Shown: piece after piece, positions 42,274 to 51,036 of the stretch | Position numbering within the stretch: position 1 is the first letter of the stretch | Layout: each line of letters begins with the position of its first letter | Notes under the pieces: generated by a model | Database searches by the model: none | What the model saw: the letters and a program-made list of their open reading frames with translations, nothing else | Told to the model about the DNA's origin: nothing | Position numbers and translations under genes: made by a program | Source of the DNA: Candidatus Berkelbacteria bacterium | Lineage (GTDB): Bacteria; Patescibacteriota; UBA1384; XYA2-FULL-43-10; CAINNR01 | Direction of reading: 5' to 3' | NCBI GenBank assembly: GCA_026397235.1 | Contig: JAPLVG010000027.1 | Span: 1-52,607 of the forward strand | DNA length: 52,607 nt

Positions 42274-45200
42274 ATGACGTTTATACTATATTTAATTTAT
42301 GCTGTACTAATAATCGGGCCAGTGTATTTTTTGTATTTGTGGTGGAAGGTTTCTGAGCAGAAAAAAAAGATAGTTTGGTCTGAAAAACAGGAATATAACA
42401 CTCTCTTAATTGAAGTGCCAAAAAATAATGAAAAAGCTCCATTGGCAGCTGAGCAAATGTTCGCGTCGATTCATGGAATTTATACCGATTCTGCTGCTTT
42501 TCAACCAAGTCTAAGTTTTGAAATTGTCTCAGTTGATAAGTTTGTTCAATTCTATCTCCATGTGCCAAGACATTTGGTTGATTTTGTTGAAGGTCAAATT
42601 TATGCTCAATATCCGACGGTAGAGATTAGCCAGATAGATGATTACAGTGAAAAGGCTGATAGTAAAGGAATGTTTACGGCTGGCTGTGAGTTGGTTCTAA
42701 CTAAACCAGATGTTTTTCCAATAAAAATGTTTTCCGATTTTGAAGTTGATCCACTTTCAGGAATTACATCGGTGATGTCAAAAATACAGTCAGGTGAAGA
42801 AATATGGTTGCAATTCATTATCCGACCGGTTGGTGATGACTGGCAGGAGCGGGGGATTGATTACATCGATCGAGTTAAAAAGGGAACAGATAAAGCAGTG
42901 GGTTTTAAAGATTTTCATAAACATGTCATCAAAACCGGTAAGGAATTTGGTCGTAATTTTGTTAAGTTGGCATTAAATCCAAATGCAGAGCTCGAGGGTG
43001 TGGCTGCCGCATCAGAAATAAAACTTTCTGGTCCGGTTGAGGAAGCGCTGAAAAGCATTGAATTTAAAATCGTAAAACTTGGGTTTGAAACAAAAATTCG
43101 TTTAGTTGCTGTCGCTGCTGATCCTGTTGCAGCAAGAACAAAAGTTCAGAGTTTGGCAGCTGCTTTCAAACAATTTAACACTACCAATGGAAATGGTTTC
43201 AAACATTCTGAAATTGTTGTCAATAATGAAGACTTTATCAATAGTTATAAATCCCGTAATTTTGAAGATAAGGGTTATGTGCTAAATATTTCGGAATTGG
43301 CAGCGATATATCACTTGCCAAATCAAACAGTTGAAACGCCCCACATTGTTTGGGCTGGCAGTAAGAAGGGGGAGCCACCATCGAATTTGCCATTGGTTGA
43401 AAATATCGAGGCTGAAAATATTACGGTGCTGGGTGAAACAAATTTCCGCAATGTATATCGTAAATTTGGTATTAAACTCGATGATCGCCGAAGACACTGT
43501 TATATTATTGGTAAGTCTGGTACTGGTAAATCAACTTTGATTGAAAATATGGCGATTGATGATGTGATGGAAAATAGAGGAGTTATTATCGTTGATCCTC
43601 ATGGTGATTTAGTTGATAAAGTCTTAGCGTGTATGCCTGATGATCGGATTAATGATGTTATTGTTTTCGATCCGGCCGACAGGGCTTTTCCAATCGCTTT
43701 TAATCTTTTGGACAAAGTTGAGGATGATTTCAAGGGTATGGTCGCCTCGGGTTTTGTTGGAATTTTCAAGAAGATCTTTGGTGAGTCATGGGGACCTCGG
43801 CTTGAGCATATTTTACGAAATACAGTATTGGCTCTTTTGGATTTTCCCGAATCAACAATGTTGGACATCCCACGGATGCTTACTGAAAAGCGTTTTAGGG
43901 AAAAAGTTGTTAGTTTTGTCACTGACACTGTGATTAAAGAATTCTGGATCAACGAGTTTGCCCAATATGATGTAAAGTTTAGGACTGAAGCGGTTTCTCC
44001 AATTTTGAATAAAGTTGGACAATTTTTATCATCAGCAACAATTCGAAATATTGTTGGTCAGCCACACTCGAGAATCAATATCCGCGAGATTATGGATAGT
44101 AAAAAGATTTTACTTATAAACCTTTCACGTGGAAAAATAGGTGAGGATAACTCTGCGCTCTTAGGTGCGATGATGATTACCAAAATTCAGCTTTCGGCAA
44201 TGAGCCGTGCCGATGTTACTATCGACAATCGGCCGGATTGTTACTTGTATGTTGATGAATTTCAAAATTTTGCCACCGAATCATTTGCAGTAATTCTCTC
44301 TGAGGCTAGGAAGTACAATTTAAACTTGACTATTGCTAACCAGTACATCACTCAAATGCCGGAAATTGTTCGAGACGCGGTTTTTGGTAATGCCGGTACA
44401 ATAATTGCATTTCGAGTTGGTGGTACTGACGCCGATTTTCTGGTTAAAGAATTTGAACCGGTTTTTGAGGCAAATGATCTGGTAAATCTTGATCGGTATC
44501 AAATATATACCAAACTTTTAATTGATGGGATTACCAAGCCGGCGTTTTCGGCCAGAACATTGCCGCCTTTTGAAAAAATTTCTGGTAATCGCGATCAAAT
44601 TATTGAAACCTCAAGAAAAAATTACGCTGCAAACAGAAGTGAAGTTGAGACGATGATAATTGAAAAATCGCGTGAACTTGAAGAGGAACTAAAAGCGGAA
44701 TCTGACAATTATTTTGCTAACCGTTTAAATCAGTTGGCGTCGGTTGATAGGGTATCGGATAAGCAATTTGAACGAGTCGATCAGTCGAAACCTGCCGTGG
44801 CACCGGTTTCAACACCTATAGTAGCGCAAAGCTCGGCAATCAGCGAGCCAAAACAGGAAATCGGTCTGCCAGTTGAAGAAAATAATCAACAAGATGCAAA
44901 CCAAGATGCTCCCAGGGATAAGAAAATCAGGTATTTAAAGTGGCAAAATATGATTGGGGATAAAATTTATAAAGAGCAAACTGCCAGAGGTGGTGTTAAG
45001 TGGTTTGTTGGTCAAAAAATTACACCGGAAATGTTTGTCGAGCAGGGGATATCAATTGATCAATCCGGCAAGGAAATGATTAAAATTATGGAGAAGGCAT
45101 ATGATGTAAGGATTGAAACGGGAGAAGGGGAAAGTAAACCAGAAAAAAAAGATGACGACACGCCACCAAAAAGTGGAGGACCGGACAAAGATGAAGCTTT

Positions 45201-45378
45201 GGGAGTTATTTCGGAACAAAAAATGGAAGTTGAGCCAGATAAGAAACTGGATGAGGTTTTGGATGTTAAGGCATCAGAAGATGAAAGAGAGCCAAAAGAG
45301 GAACGTCAGCCGGTAATGGTAATGGCAACTTCAGACGAAAATCCTCTTCAAGAAGGCGTTGCTATAAGTTTGGATTGA
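42274..45378 (+). CDS. Membrane-anchored VirD4/TraG-like ATPase 2 with acidic tail
   Basis: 1034 aa, paralogue of the protein at 37754. N-terminal helix FILYLIYAVLIIGPVYFLYLW, then the same roughly 390-aa N-terminal build. The P-loop ATPase has Walker A GKSGTGKS at 413-420, YLYVDEFQNFATESFAVILSEARKYNLNLTIANQYITQM and VFGNAGTIIAFRVGGTDADFLVKEFEP. Residues after about 760 are extra: a coiled-coil-like stretch (NRSEVETMIIEKSRELEEELKAE), a small domain (KKIRYLKWQNMIGDKIYKEQTARGGVKWFVGQKITPEMFVEQ) and an acidic tail. The last two may be where a substrate or partner binds. Cargo and direction are unknown. Confidence 0.85.
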   Translation: MTFILYLIYAVLIIGPVYFLYLWWKVSEQKKKIVWSEKQEYNTLLIEVPKNNEKAPLAAEQMFASIHGIYTDSAAFQPSLSFEIVSVDKFVQFYLHVPRHLVDFVEGQIYAQYPTVEISQIDDYSEKADSKGMFTAGCELVLTKPDVFPIKMFSDFEVDPLSGITSVMSKIQSGEEIWLQFIIRPVGDDWQERGIDYIDRVKKGTDKAVGFKDFHKHVIKTGKEFGRNFVKLALNPNAELEGVAAASEIKLSGPVEEALKSIEFKIVKLGFETKIRLVAVAADPVAARTKVQSLAAAFKQFNTTNGNGFKHSEIVVNNEDFINSYKSRNFEDKGYVLNISELAAIYHLPNQTVETPHIVWAGSKKGEPPSNLPLVENIEAENITVLGETNFRNVYRKFGIKLDDRRRHCYIIGKSGTGKSTLIENMAIDDVMENRGVIIVDPHGDLVDKVLACMPDDRINDVIVFDPADRAFPIAFNLLDKVEDDFKGMVASGFVGIFKKIFGESWGPRLEHILRNTVLALLDFPESTMLDIPRMLTEKRFREKVVSFVTDTVIKEFWINEFAQYDVKFRTEAVSPILNKVGQFLSSATIRNIVGQPHSRINIREIMDSKKILLINLSRGKIGEDNSALLGAMMITKIQLSAMSRADVTIDNRPDCYLYVDEFQNFATESFAVILSEARKYNLNLTIANQYITQMPEIVRDAVFGNAGTIIAFRVGGTDADFLVKEFEPVFEANDLVNLDRYQIYTKLLIDGITKPAFSARTLPPFEKISGNRDQIIETSRKNYAANRSEVETMIIEKSRELEEELKAESDNYFANRLNQLASVDRVSDKQFERVDQSKPAVAPVSTPIVAQSSAISEPKQEIGLPVEENNQQDANQDAPRDKKIRYLKWQNMIGDKIYKEQTARGGVKWFVGQKITPEMFVEQGISIDQSGKEMIKIMEKAYDVRIETGEGESKPEKKDDDTPPKSGGPDKDEALGVISEQKMEVEPDKKLDEVLDVKASEDEREPKEERQPVMVMATSDENPLQEGVAISLD

Positions 45379-45687
45379 AAAATTAAAGGTGACTTGAGAG
45401 TAAAAGCGCTTGTTCCCCGGCCTGCCCGCAACGCTTCTGCGTAGCTGATGCAGGCGGGCGTTTTTTTTGATGTTGATAGGGGACCGCAAACAATTTGCAC
45501 TTTTATATTTTTGTTTATTTCTATAAAATATTTTCAAAACTAAACTGGGATATGTCAGAAAATAACAGTACCGGAAAAAGAGGATTATTTAAGGGAGTTT
45601 TTTCGGAAGATTGTTTGGTGAAAAAGGCATCCTTGTTTGACACGTGATTAAGCTCAGATATAGGATGACATTGTGTAACTATAAATA
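45379..45687. other. Intergenic region between ATPase 2 and the dif-like site
   Basis: It begins with the terminator listed separately. A 31-codon frame at 45552-45647 (MSENNSTGKRGLFKGVFSED) has no ribosome site and no clear promoter, and may be a relic. Nothing else was recognised. Confidence 0.4.
45419..45468 (+). terminator. Terminator of the ATPase locus
   Basis: GCCTGC / GCAGGC stem with an inner ACGC/GCGT hairpin, then GGGCG and eight Ts. Confidence 0.75.
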
Positions 45688-45715
45688 ATGTCGCATAAGA
45701 TACATTATGCGACAT
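45688..45715. other. dif: Candidate dif site (XerC/XerD recombination site)
   Basis: 28 bp with 11-6-11 layout: ATGTCGCATAA, centre GATACA, TTATGCGACAT. The arms are perfectly inverted. Known dif sites have this layout, with CGCATAA ending the XerC arm and TTATG starting the XerD arm in E. coli; both occur here. Core genes to the left are on + and to the right on -, so replication forks would meet here. Confidence 0.7.
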
Positions 45716-45723
45716 ACAACGGT

Positions 45724-45806
45724 TTTGTCATTGCGAGCCATTGAGTGGAGCGAAAGGCGTGGCAATCTATTATTAAGATTGCTTCGCTATCGCTCGCAAT
45801 GACAAG
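45724..45806. repeat. REP-like palindrome beside the dif-like site
   Basis: GTCATTGCGAGCC ... GCGTGGCAATCT and the inverted AGATTGCTTCGC ... GCTCGCAATGAC: one full inverted unit. Confidence 0.8.
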
Positions 45807-45931
45807 TTGTGAGCGTGTTTTCTGCCTCAAAAGGCCCCACAATGGCCCAGTTTGGCAGATTATTTGTTGGCTGATAAATTGGTCATCTAACCTATAATTA
45901 TTAATGTTGTTTGCAAGTCCCAGACAGGAAA

Positions 45932-45962
45932 AATAAAAAATACCAGATATCTGGTAAAAAAT
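45932..45962 (-). terminator. Terminator of the small minus-strand RNA
   Basis: Perfect palindrome TACCAGATATCTGGTA followed on the minus strand by TTTTTTATTTTT. Confidence 0.8.
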
Positions 45963-46062
45963 TATGTAGGTGTGGGTGCCAGCCGCTTGTGCGGTTTCCT
46001 GGCACCCACCTGGTTCACGACGACGGGTCAGTGGCTATCTCCAGCCACTTGGAGCCCGCTAC
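45945..46062 (-). ncRNA. Candidate small structured RNA near the terminus
   Basis: About 120 nt behind a consensus promoter, ending in strong hairpins, with no ORF. Domain 1: CGGG..AAGTGGCT / AGCCACT..CCCG. Domain 2: AGGTGGGTGCCAG / CTGGCACCCACACCT (12-13 pairs, one bulge) around GAAACCGCACAAGCGG, which forms its own CCGC/GCGG step. It does not show the conserved SRP RNA or 6S features I know. It is GC-rich in A/T-rich surroundings. The function is unknown. Confidence 0.6.
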
Positions 46063-46068
46063 AAAAAC

Positions 46069-46097
46069 ATCATAGCAAATAAATATGCATTTGTCAA
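46069..46097 (-). promoter_or_regulatory. Promoter of the small structured RNA
   Basis: On the minus strand: TTGACA (46097-46092), 17-nt spacer, TATGAT (46074-46069), with TTGC before the -10 box. Confidence 0.88.
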
Positions 46098-46208
46098 GCT
46101 TTTTGCAGCAAAAAAAGACAGAATATATTTCATTTTATTTTGTCATTTTACCTAATCTATTTAGTTGTATCAATAATTGAAAATTAAAAAGATCGAAAAG
46201 AGGATCGC

Positions 46209-47117
46209 CTACTCCCCTGCTTTGCGTCGTTCAATTGTTTTTTGCCAGCTGATTAGAAGCATGGTGGCAATAAAGATTGAAGAGTAGGTTCCAAAGGTAA
46301 TACCGGCGATTAATATTAAGACGAAATGGCTTATCGATGAACCACCGATTAAGAATAACGCCAGCAAAACCATAATTGTGGTGAGCGAGGTATTAATCGA
46401 TCTGGAAATAGTTTGAAGTATGCTATCGTTGGCCAGCGTTTCGATATCTGAGTTTGGATGTCGCACCATGTTTTCTCGCAGTCGATCGAAAACAACGATT
46501 GTATCATGGACAGAAAAACCCATAACAGTCAAAAGTGCAGTAATAAACAAAGCATCAACTTGCATAAATGAATAATAGTGGCCGACAACGGAGACGAAGC
46601 CGGTTGTAACAATTAGATCATGAATTAACGCTGCGACAGCAGTTAAGCCAAAACGCCAGGAGCTTGCCGGTTTTGGAACTTTGCGAAAGGCATAAGCAAC
46701 AAACAATATAATAGCTAAGGAAGCAACTACAACGGCCCAGATAGCTTTATTACTAATATCGCGACTAACGACAGGCCCAATGGTTTGATAACTTGATTCA
46801 GTGGTTCCATGGTTGACTTTGGTTATAGTTGCAATTAATTTTTGATGTTCATCGGTTGTTAGGTTTTTAGTACGCAAAATTACTTTGTCGTTGCCCGAAG
46901 AACTGGCAGAATCGATTTTAATTCCAATGCCGGCGCTTTCTGATTTTATCGCCTCGATTTGACCGGCGATACCACTACTTGATAATTCAATGATTGATCC
47001 CCCACTGAAATCTATACCAAAATTTAGTTTCCAAATAAAAATTGAAAGAATGCTCAGGACGATTAAGGCCGAAGAAAAGATATAAAAATAAGTTCGTTTT
47101 TTGACTAAATTAAACAT
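46209..47117 (-). CDS. secF: Protein translocase subunit SecF
   Basis: Proton-driven partner of SecYEG that helps release exported proteins. It is 302 aa, six helices. Family marks are WKLNFGIDFSGGSIIEL after the first helix and AALIHDLIVTTGFVSVVG. Others are LLTVMGFSVHDTIVVFDRLREN and SINTSLTTIMVLLALFLIGG. It starts inside the last codons of secD (8-nt overlap), so the two are translated together. It is the first core gene to the right of the dif-like site and is on the minus strand. Confidence 0.96.
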   Translation of the reverse strand: MFNLVKKRTYFYIFSSALIVLSILSIFIWKLNFGIDFSGGSIIELSSSGIAGQIEAIKSESAGIGIKIDSASSSGNDKVILRTKNLTTDEHQKLIATITKVNHGTTESSYQTIGPVVSRDISNKAIWAVVVASLAIILFVAYAFRKVPKPASSWRFGLTAVAALIHDLIVTTGFVSVVGHYYSFMQVDALFITALLTVMGFSVHDTIVVFDRLRENMVRHPNSDIETLANDSILQTISRSINTSLTTIMVLLALFLIGGSSISHFVLILIAGITFGTYSSIFIATMLLISWQKTIERRKAGE

Positions 47118-48405
47118 GTAGATATTTCCTTAGGTTTGTTTTGGTTAACAGTAATAAGAATGTTCGGCTAACGGTAACTGCCGTGAACATGGAAACCAGA
47201 ACACCAATTGCCAGTGTTAAAGCAAATCCTTTAATCAGTCCAGTACCAAATTCAAACAAAATTACACAGGTAATGATAGTTGAAAAATTAGAATCTCGAA
47301 TACTGTTCCAGGCGCGTTTGAAGCCCTCTTCAATTGCCACAACAATATCTTTACCCAAACGGAGCTCTTCCCTAGTTCGTTCGAAGATTAGAATATTGGC
47401 ATCAACCGCCATACCAATGGAAAGAATAAAACCGGCAATACCAGCCAAAGTCATTGTGATGGGAATTATTTTAAATAATGCCAGCGCAATTAAACTGTAA
47501 ATAATTAGTGCAGCAACCGCGATTAGTCCTGGAAATTTGTAATGAATTAGCATAAACAAGCCGACTAAAATTAAACCGATGATGCCAGCGGTCAGACTCT
47601 TTTTGATCGAGTCAGCACCAAGTGTTGCTCCAACATTTTGCTGGGCAATAACCTTCGCCGGAATCGGCAGCATCCCCTCGTTCAATCGATCAGATAACTT
47701 TTTCGCTTCTTTGATATCCTTCTGACCGGTAATAACAGCTTTTCCATCGGTAATTTCAGATTGAACAGTTGGGGCTGAAACAATTCTGTTATCAAGCACA
47801 ATCGCAATCTGCTTGTTAAGATTATTTTTAGTCATACTGGCAAATTTTGCTTTGCCTGCGTCATTGAAGGTCAGTGAAACCACAGGAGTGCTTGCGCTAA
47901 CGCCCGAGGAACTATTTTGATATGTAACATCAGAACTGATTAAATCTTTTCCAGTGAGGTCTGTCGCTTGCCAGTATCCAGGATAGCTGTAATCCGTTTG
48001 GTAGTAATCTTGCAGTTGCAAGCTGGTAGTAGCATCTGCCGCTTGTGTCATAAATGATAGTTCGTAGGTTTGGCCGATAGTTGTTATCGCCTGATTAATA
48101 TCTTTAATACCAGGCAGTTGAATCAAAACTTGATCACTCCCCTGCTGCTGAATTGTTGGTTCAGCCACGCCAAGACGGTCGACTCGTTGTCTGAAAATGC
48201 TGATTAAATTAGTCAGATCCTTGGTTTTGTCGGTCGATTTTGATAGGTCGGCTTGATATATTAGCTCAGTTCCACCCTGTAGGTCGAGTCCCAAATGAGT
48301 TTTAATATCTTTACCAAATAAATTCGGACCTTTTGGTATATCAATTAAGACTGCCAGTGCCAGTACGACTATAATAGTTCCAAATATGTACCAAATTCTT
48401 TTCAT
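47110..48405 (-). CDS. secD: Protein translocase subunit SecD
   Basis: Large partner of SecF. It is 431 aa. GLDLQGGTELIYQADL follows helix 1. The P1 periplasmic region contains IFRQRVDRLGVAEPTIQQQGSDQVLIQLPGI. The membrane half has ALAIGVLVSMFTAVTVSRTFLLL and FILSIGMAVDANILIFERTREELRLGK. The size is typical of shorter SecD proteins. No clear ribosome site; the start is set by MKRIWYIFGTIIVVLALAVLIDIPKGPNLFG. Confidence 0.96.
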   Translation of the reverse strand: MKRIWYIFGTIIVVLALAVLIDIPKGPNLFGKDIKTHLGLDLQGGTELIYQADLSKSTDKTKDLTNLISIFRQRVDRLGVAEPTIQQQGSDQVLIQLPGIKDINQAITTIGQTYELSFMTQAADATTSLQLQDYYQTDYSYPGYWQATDLTGKDLISSDVTYQNSSSGVSASTPVVSLTFNDAGKAKFASMTKNNLNKQIAIVLDNRIVSAPTVQSEITDGKAVITGQKDIKEAKKLSDRLNEGMLPIPAKVIAQQNVGATLGADSIKKSLTAGIIGLILVGLFMLIHYKFPGLIAVAALIIYSLIALALFKIIPITMTLAGIAGFILSIGMAVDANILIFERTREELRLGKDIVVAIEEGFKRAWNSIRDSNFSTIITCVILFEFGTGLIKGFALTLAIGVLVSMFTAVTVSRTFLLLLTKTNLRKYLHV

Positions 48406-48445
48406 GCTAGTAATTATATTAGGTTATTTAGAGTCATAAGTCAAT

Positions 48446-49075
48446 CTAGCTGATAACTGGGAAAATTAAAAGTTTGCCGTCAGCGATCAGTTTGGGAAAA
48501 ACATCCTCTTCGAGCATTGAAAAGCCAGTAGAAATAAATGTAAATATTTCTGGTTCAAGTAAATAATATCCCTTCAAAAGTTTGGAATTGTCACTGGCAA
48601 TTGAGGCTATTGGTTGATGATTGAAATGAAAATCCGCTAGTTTGGCTATGTCGATTTTACTCACCTGGTCTATATTGATAACCAAGAAAGTTCTTTTTAG
48701 TTTCTTTCTCAGCAGACTTAAGGCCCCAGCAGTCCCCTCTCCGCCTTCGATGTAAGAAATCTTTGTCTCGAATTTTTCACCATTACCAATTTCCTGCTTT
48801 ATCTTTTCGCCCAAATAGCCGACGGCAATTGTGATATCTTTAATTCCATAATTTTTTAATATCCGTATTGACTCTTCGACTGTTGGGATTAACCGAAGCG
48901 CGCCCTTGCCGCCGGCCATAATAACTGCATTCTCAATTTTCGCCATTCCTAGCATTTCTGAAACTAGAAGTTCAATCGCGTGTGAGCGATTACGCATTTT
49001 AATCCCGTCAATACGTTGATCGATTTTCTCTAAAACTTCTTTTTTGATAGAGATGGTAATTCTTTCGCGTTCCAT
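48446..49075 (-). CDS. Ribbon-helix-helix domain fused to a reduced sugar nucleotidyltransferase
   Basis: 209 aa. Residues 1-45 (MERERITISIKKEVLEKIDQRIDGIKMRNRSHAIELLVSEML) are a ribbon-helix-helix DNA-binding domain. From about 47 on it reads as NTP-transferase fold: ENAVIMAGGKGALRLIPT, ILKNYGIKDITIAVGYLGEKIKQEIG, IEGGEGTAGALSLLRKKLKRTFLVINIDQVSKIDIAKLADFHFNH, YYLLEPEIFTFIS. The usual LPKPM...KPI segment after GGxGxR is missing, and the usual region after the inner Asp motif is shortened, so catalysis is doubtful. It may be a ligand-sensing regulator. I use the ATG at 49075, 8 nt from TAATAT, rather than the upstream TTG. Confidence 0.78.
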   Translation of the reverse strand: MERERITISIKKEVLEKIDQRIDGIKMRNRSHAIELLVSEMLGMAKIENAVIMAGGKGALRLIPTVEESIRILKNYGIKDITIAVGYLGEKIKQEIGNGEKFETKISYIEGGEGTAGALSLLRKKLKRTFLVINIDQVSKIDIAKLADFHFNHQPIASIASDNSKLLKGYYLLEPEIFTFISTGFSMLEEDVFPKLIADGKLLIFPVIS

Positions 49076-49093
49076 AGTTTCAAATATTAAATT

Positions 49094-49108
49094 TTGGCCA
49101 GGGGCCAA
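49094..49108. promoter_or_regulatory. 15-bp palindrome in the RHH gene promoter
   Basis: TTGGCC-AGG-GGCCAA, perfectly symmetric around a 3-nt centre, just upstream of the -10 box TAATAT (49089-49084). It is well placed as the autoregulatory operator of the RHH protein. The role is inferred. Confidence 0.6.
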
Positions 49109-49122
49109 TCAGCCCTTGGCTG

Positions 49123-49163
49123 AAAAAAAGTATATGCAATTCAAACTTAGCATATACTTTTTT
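49123..49163 (-). terminator. Terminator of the rluD unit
   Basis: AAAAAGTATATGC / GCATATACTTTTT hairpin with runs on both sides; on the minus strand it follows rluD. Confidence 0.85.
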
Positions 49164-49207
49164 ATCCTGTCAAATGATTTATGAACTTATCATAAAAAGT
49201 ATGAGTA

Positions 49208-50170
49208 TTATTTTAACTTGTTTAGGGCAGCTAAGAAATCAGCAGATGTGGCTGATTCAACAACCATAATTTTATTGTCTTTGGGATGATAAAATTCGAT
49301 TTTGCTGGCATGTAATAATTGTCGCTTAATGCCGATAATATCCGATATGTTTTTGCTTTCTTTGGTGAAATACGTTTGGTCACCGATAACTGGGTGTCCA
49401 ATACTTTTCATTTGGGTTCTGATTTGATGAGTTCTGCCGGTCGGAATCTCAATTAAAAGTAGCGACAATTTATTATCCCCGTAACTGCGTGACTGAGTTT
49501 TCTTGAATTTTGTAATCGCTAACTTCCCATGATCTTTGTCAGTGACAGCTATTTTTTTTCTGTCGTTCTTATCTCTACCCAGAAATGATTTTATCTCCCC
49601 GCTTTTAGCAGTTTCACCGAAAACAAGAGATAAATAAGTTTTCTTAATTGTTTTATTCGCCAATTGTTTTGATAACGATGATAATGACTTGGCATTTTTT
49701 GCAACAATAATGACGCCAGAGGTATCCTTGTCCAGACGGTGGACTATTCCTGGACGCATTTTTTCATAATTTGTGCCGGTGGTGACCGTGTCGGCAATAT
49801 TTGGTTCATAATCCAGGATTGCATTAACTAGAGTCCCCGACAAGTTACCATGTGCGGGATGGACAACCATGCCAGCTGGCTTATCAATAACTAAGATATT
49901 TTCATCTTCGAACAAAACGTCGAGCGGAATTTTTTCAGCGATTAGCTCGATCGGTTTTGATAGGTCATCAAAGTAATCAATGTCTATTTGGATTTGGTCA
50001 TCAGTGTTGATTTTTCCAGCTGGCTTAGTTGGAAAGTTATTGACAAGGATTCTCTTAGTTTTAATGCTGTCTTGGATTTGGTTGCGACTAAAGTCAGGAA
50101 TTTTTTGTTGTAAAAAAACATCTAGCCTCTCCCCTGCCTCAGATTTTTCAACGATAATTTTTTTTATCAT
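49208..50170 (-). CDS. rluD: RluD-family 23S rRNA pseudouridine synthase
   Basis: Converts uridines to pseudouridines in large-subunit rRNA. It is 320 aa. An N-terminal S4 domain (GERLDVFLQQKIPDFSRNQIQDSIKTKRILVNN) is followed by the catalytic domain with VIDKPAGMVVHPAHGN, the catalytic Asp in GIVHRLDKDTSGVIIVAKN, and LIEIPTGRTHQIRTQMKSIGHPVIGD. The start overlaps the end of the deacetylase gene by 4 nt, so they form an operon. Confidence 0.94.
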   Translation of the reverse strand: MIKKIIVEKSEAGERLDVFLQQKIPDFSRNQIQDSIKTKRILVNNFPTKPAGKINTDDQIQIDIDYFDDLSKPIELIAEKIPLDVLFEDENILVIDKPAGMVVHPAHGNLSGTLVNAILDYEPNIADTVTTGTNYEKMRPGIVHRLDKDTSGVIIVAKNAKSLSSLSKQLANKTIKKTYLSLVFGETAKSGEIKSFLGRDKNDRKKIAVTDKDHGKLAITKFKKTQSRSYGDNKLSLLLIEIPTGRTHQIRTQMKSIGHPVIGDQTYFTKESKNISDIIGIKRQLLHASKIEFYHPKDNKIMVVESATSADFLAALNKLK

Positions 50171-51036
50171 TTCCCTGCTAATTTATTTGCAAATGTTGTT
50201 AGACTATCTGACGGGGTAATTCTTATTCTTGGCAAGGTAAATTTATCACTCGAAGTTGTGCTAATACCGGAAACGGTTGTTGTGGCCGTTAGATATCCTG
50301 CGTTTTTTGTTGCGGCGTCGACAATCGAATTATTTTTACCTGATGGATAGCAAAAACTAATTATTGATTTTCCAATGATTGCTTCAATTGCTGTTTTACT
50401 TTGTACAAGTTCACTTTCCATTTTTGTTGCGCTTAGCGTTGTCAGGTCTGGATGGTCGATTGTGTGCGAGCCAATTTCCATGCCATTATCTGACATCTCT
50501 TTAACTTGGCTGGCTGTAATGGTATCAGCTCTGCCTAAAAAACCACTGATAATGTAAAATACCGCAACATCATTATTAGTTCTTAATTCTGGATATGCAT
50601 TTGCATATGCGTCACTGTAACCGTCATCGAATGTTATAACCACAGGTTTCTCGGCCAATTTTTTCGTTGGGAACTCTAGAAGATCAGAGAAAGTCACGGT
50701 TGAATAACCATTGTCTTTTAAATATTTTATCTGCGCATCAAAATTTTCTAGTGGTACCGACAAATTAGTCCCGATTGTATCGTTAGGGTCGTTATAATTT
50801 CTAATGTGATGATACATCAGAATTGGAACGCTAACCTCTGCCCGGCTATCTGGATTTGATTGGAGGGTTGATGCAGGGACTGTTTCAATATCATCAGTTG
50901 TAATTACTGGGGTAGACTCTACTTGGTCAGCCTTAATTTTATTGGTAACAAGATAAATTGTAATTCCAATAATTACAATAAAAATTCCTGCAGCGACCAA
51001 TAGTTTTTTAGTTGTCGTTTTTTTCGCTTGTGTCAT
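50167..51036 (-). CDS. Exported polysaccharide deacetylase
   Basis: Carbohydrate esterase 4 (NodB) family, removes acetyl groups from peptidoglycan or other glycans outside the membrane. It is 289 aa. A basic start and one membrane anchor (KLLVAAGIFIVIIGITIYLV) precede the NodB domain. Motif 1 is VVITFDDGYSD (catalytic base and metal Asp) and motif 2 is GSHTIDHPDL (HxxxH type). Motif 3 is near SFCYPSGKN. PVILMYH-like VSVPILMYHHI opens the domain. It overlaps rluD at its end and the rmuC gene at its start. Confidence 0.92.
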   Translation of the reverse strand: MTQAKKTTTKKLLVAAGIFIVIIGITIYLVTNKIKADQVESTPVITTDDIETVPASTLQSNPDSRAEVSVPILMYHHIRNYNDPNDTIGTNLSVPLENFDAQIKYLKDNGYSTVTFSDLLEFPTKKLAEKPVVITFDDGYSDAYANAYPELRTNNDVAVFYIISGFLGRADTITASQVKEMSDNGMEIGSHTIDHPDLTTLSATKMESELVQSKTAIEAIIGKSIISFCYPSGKNNSIVDAATKNAGYLTATTTVSGISTTSSDKFTLPRIRITPSDSLTTFANKLAGK

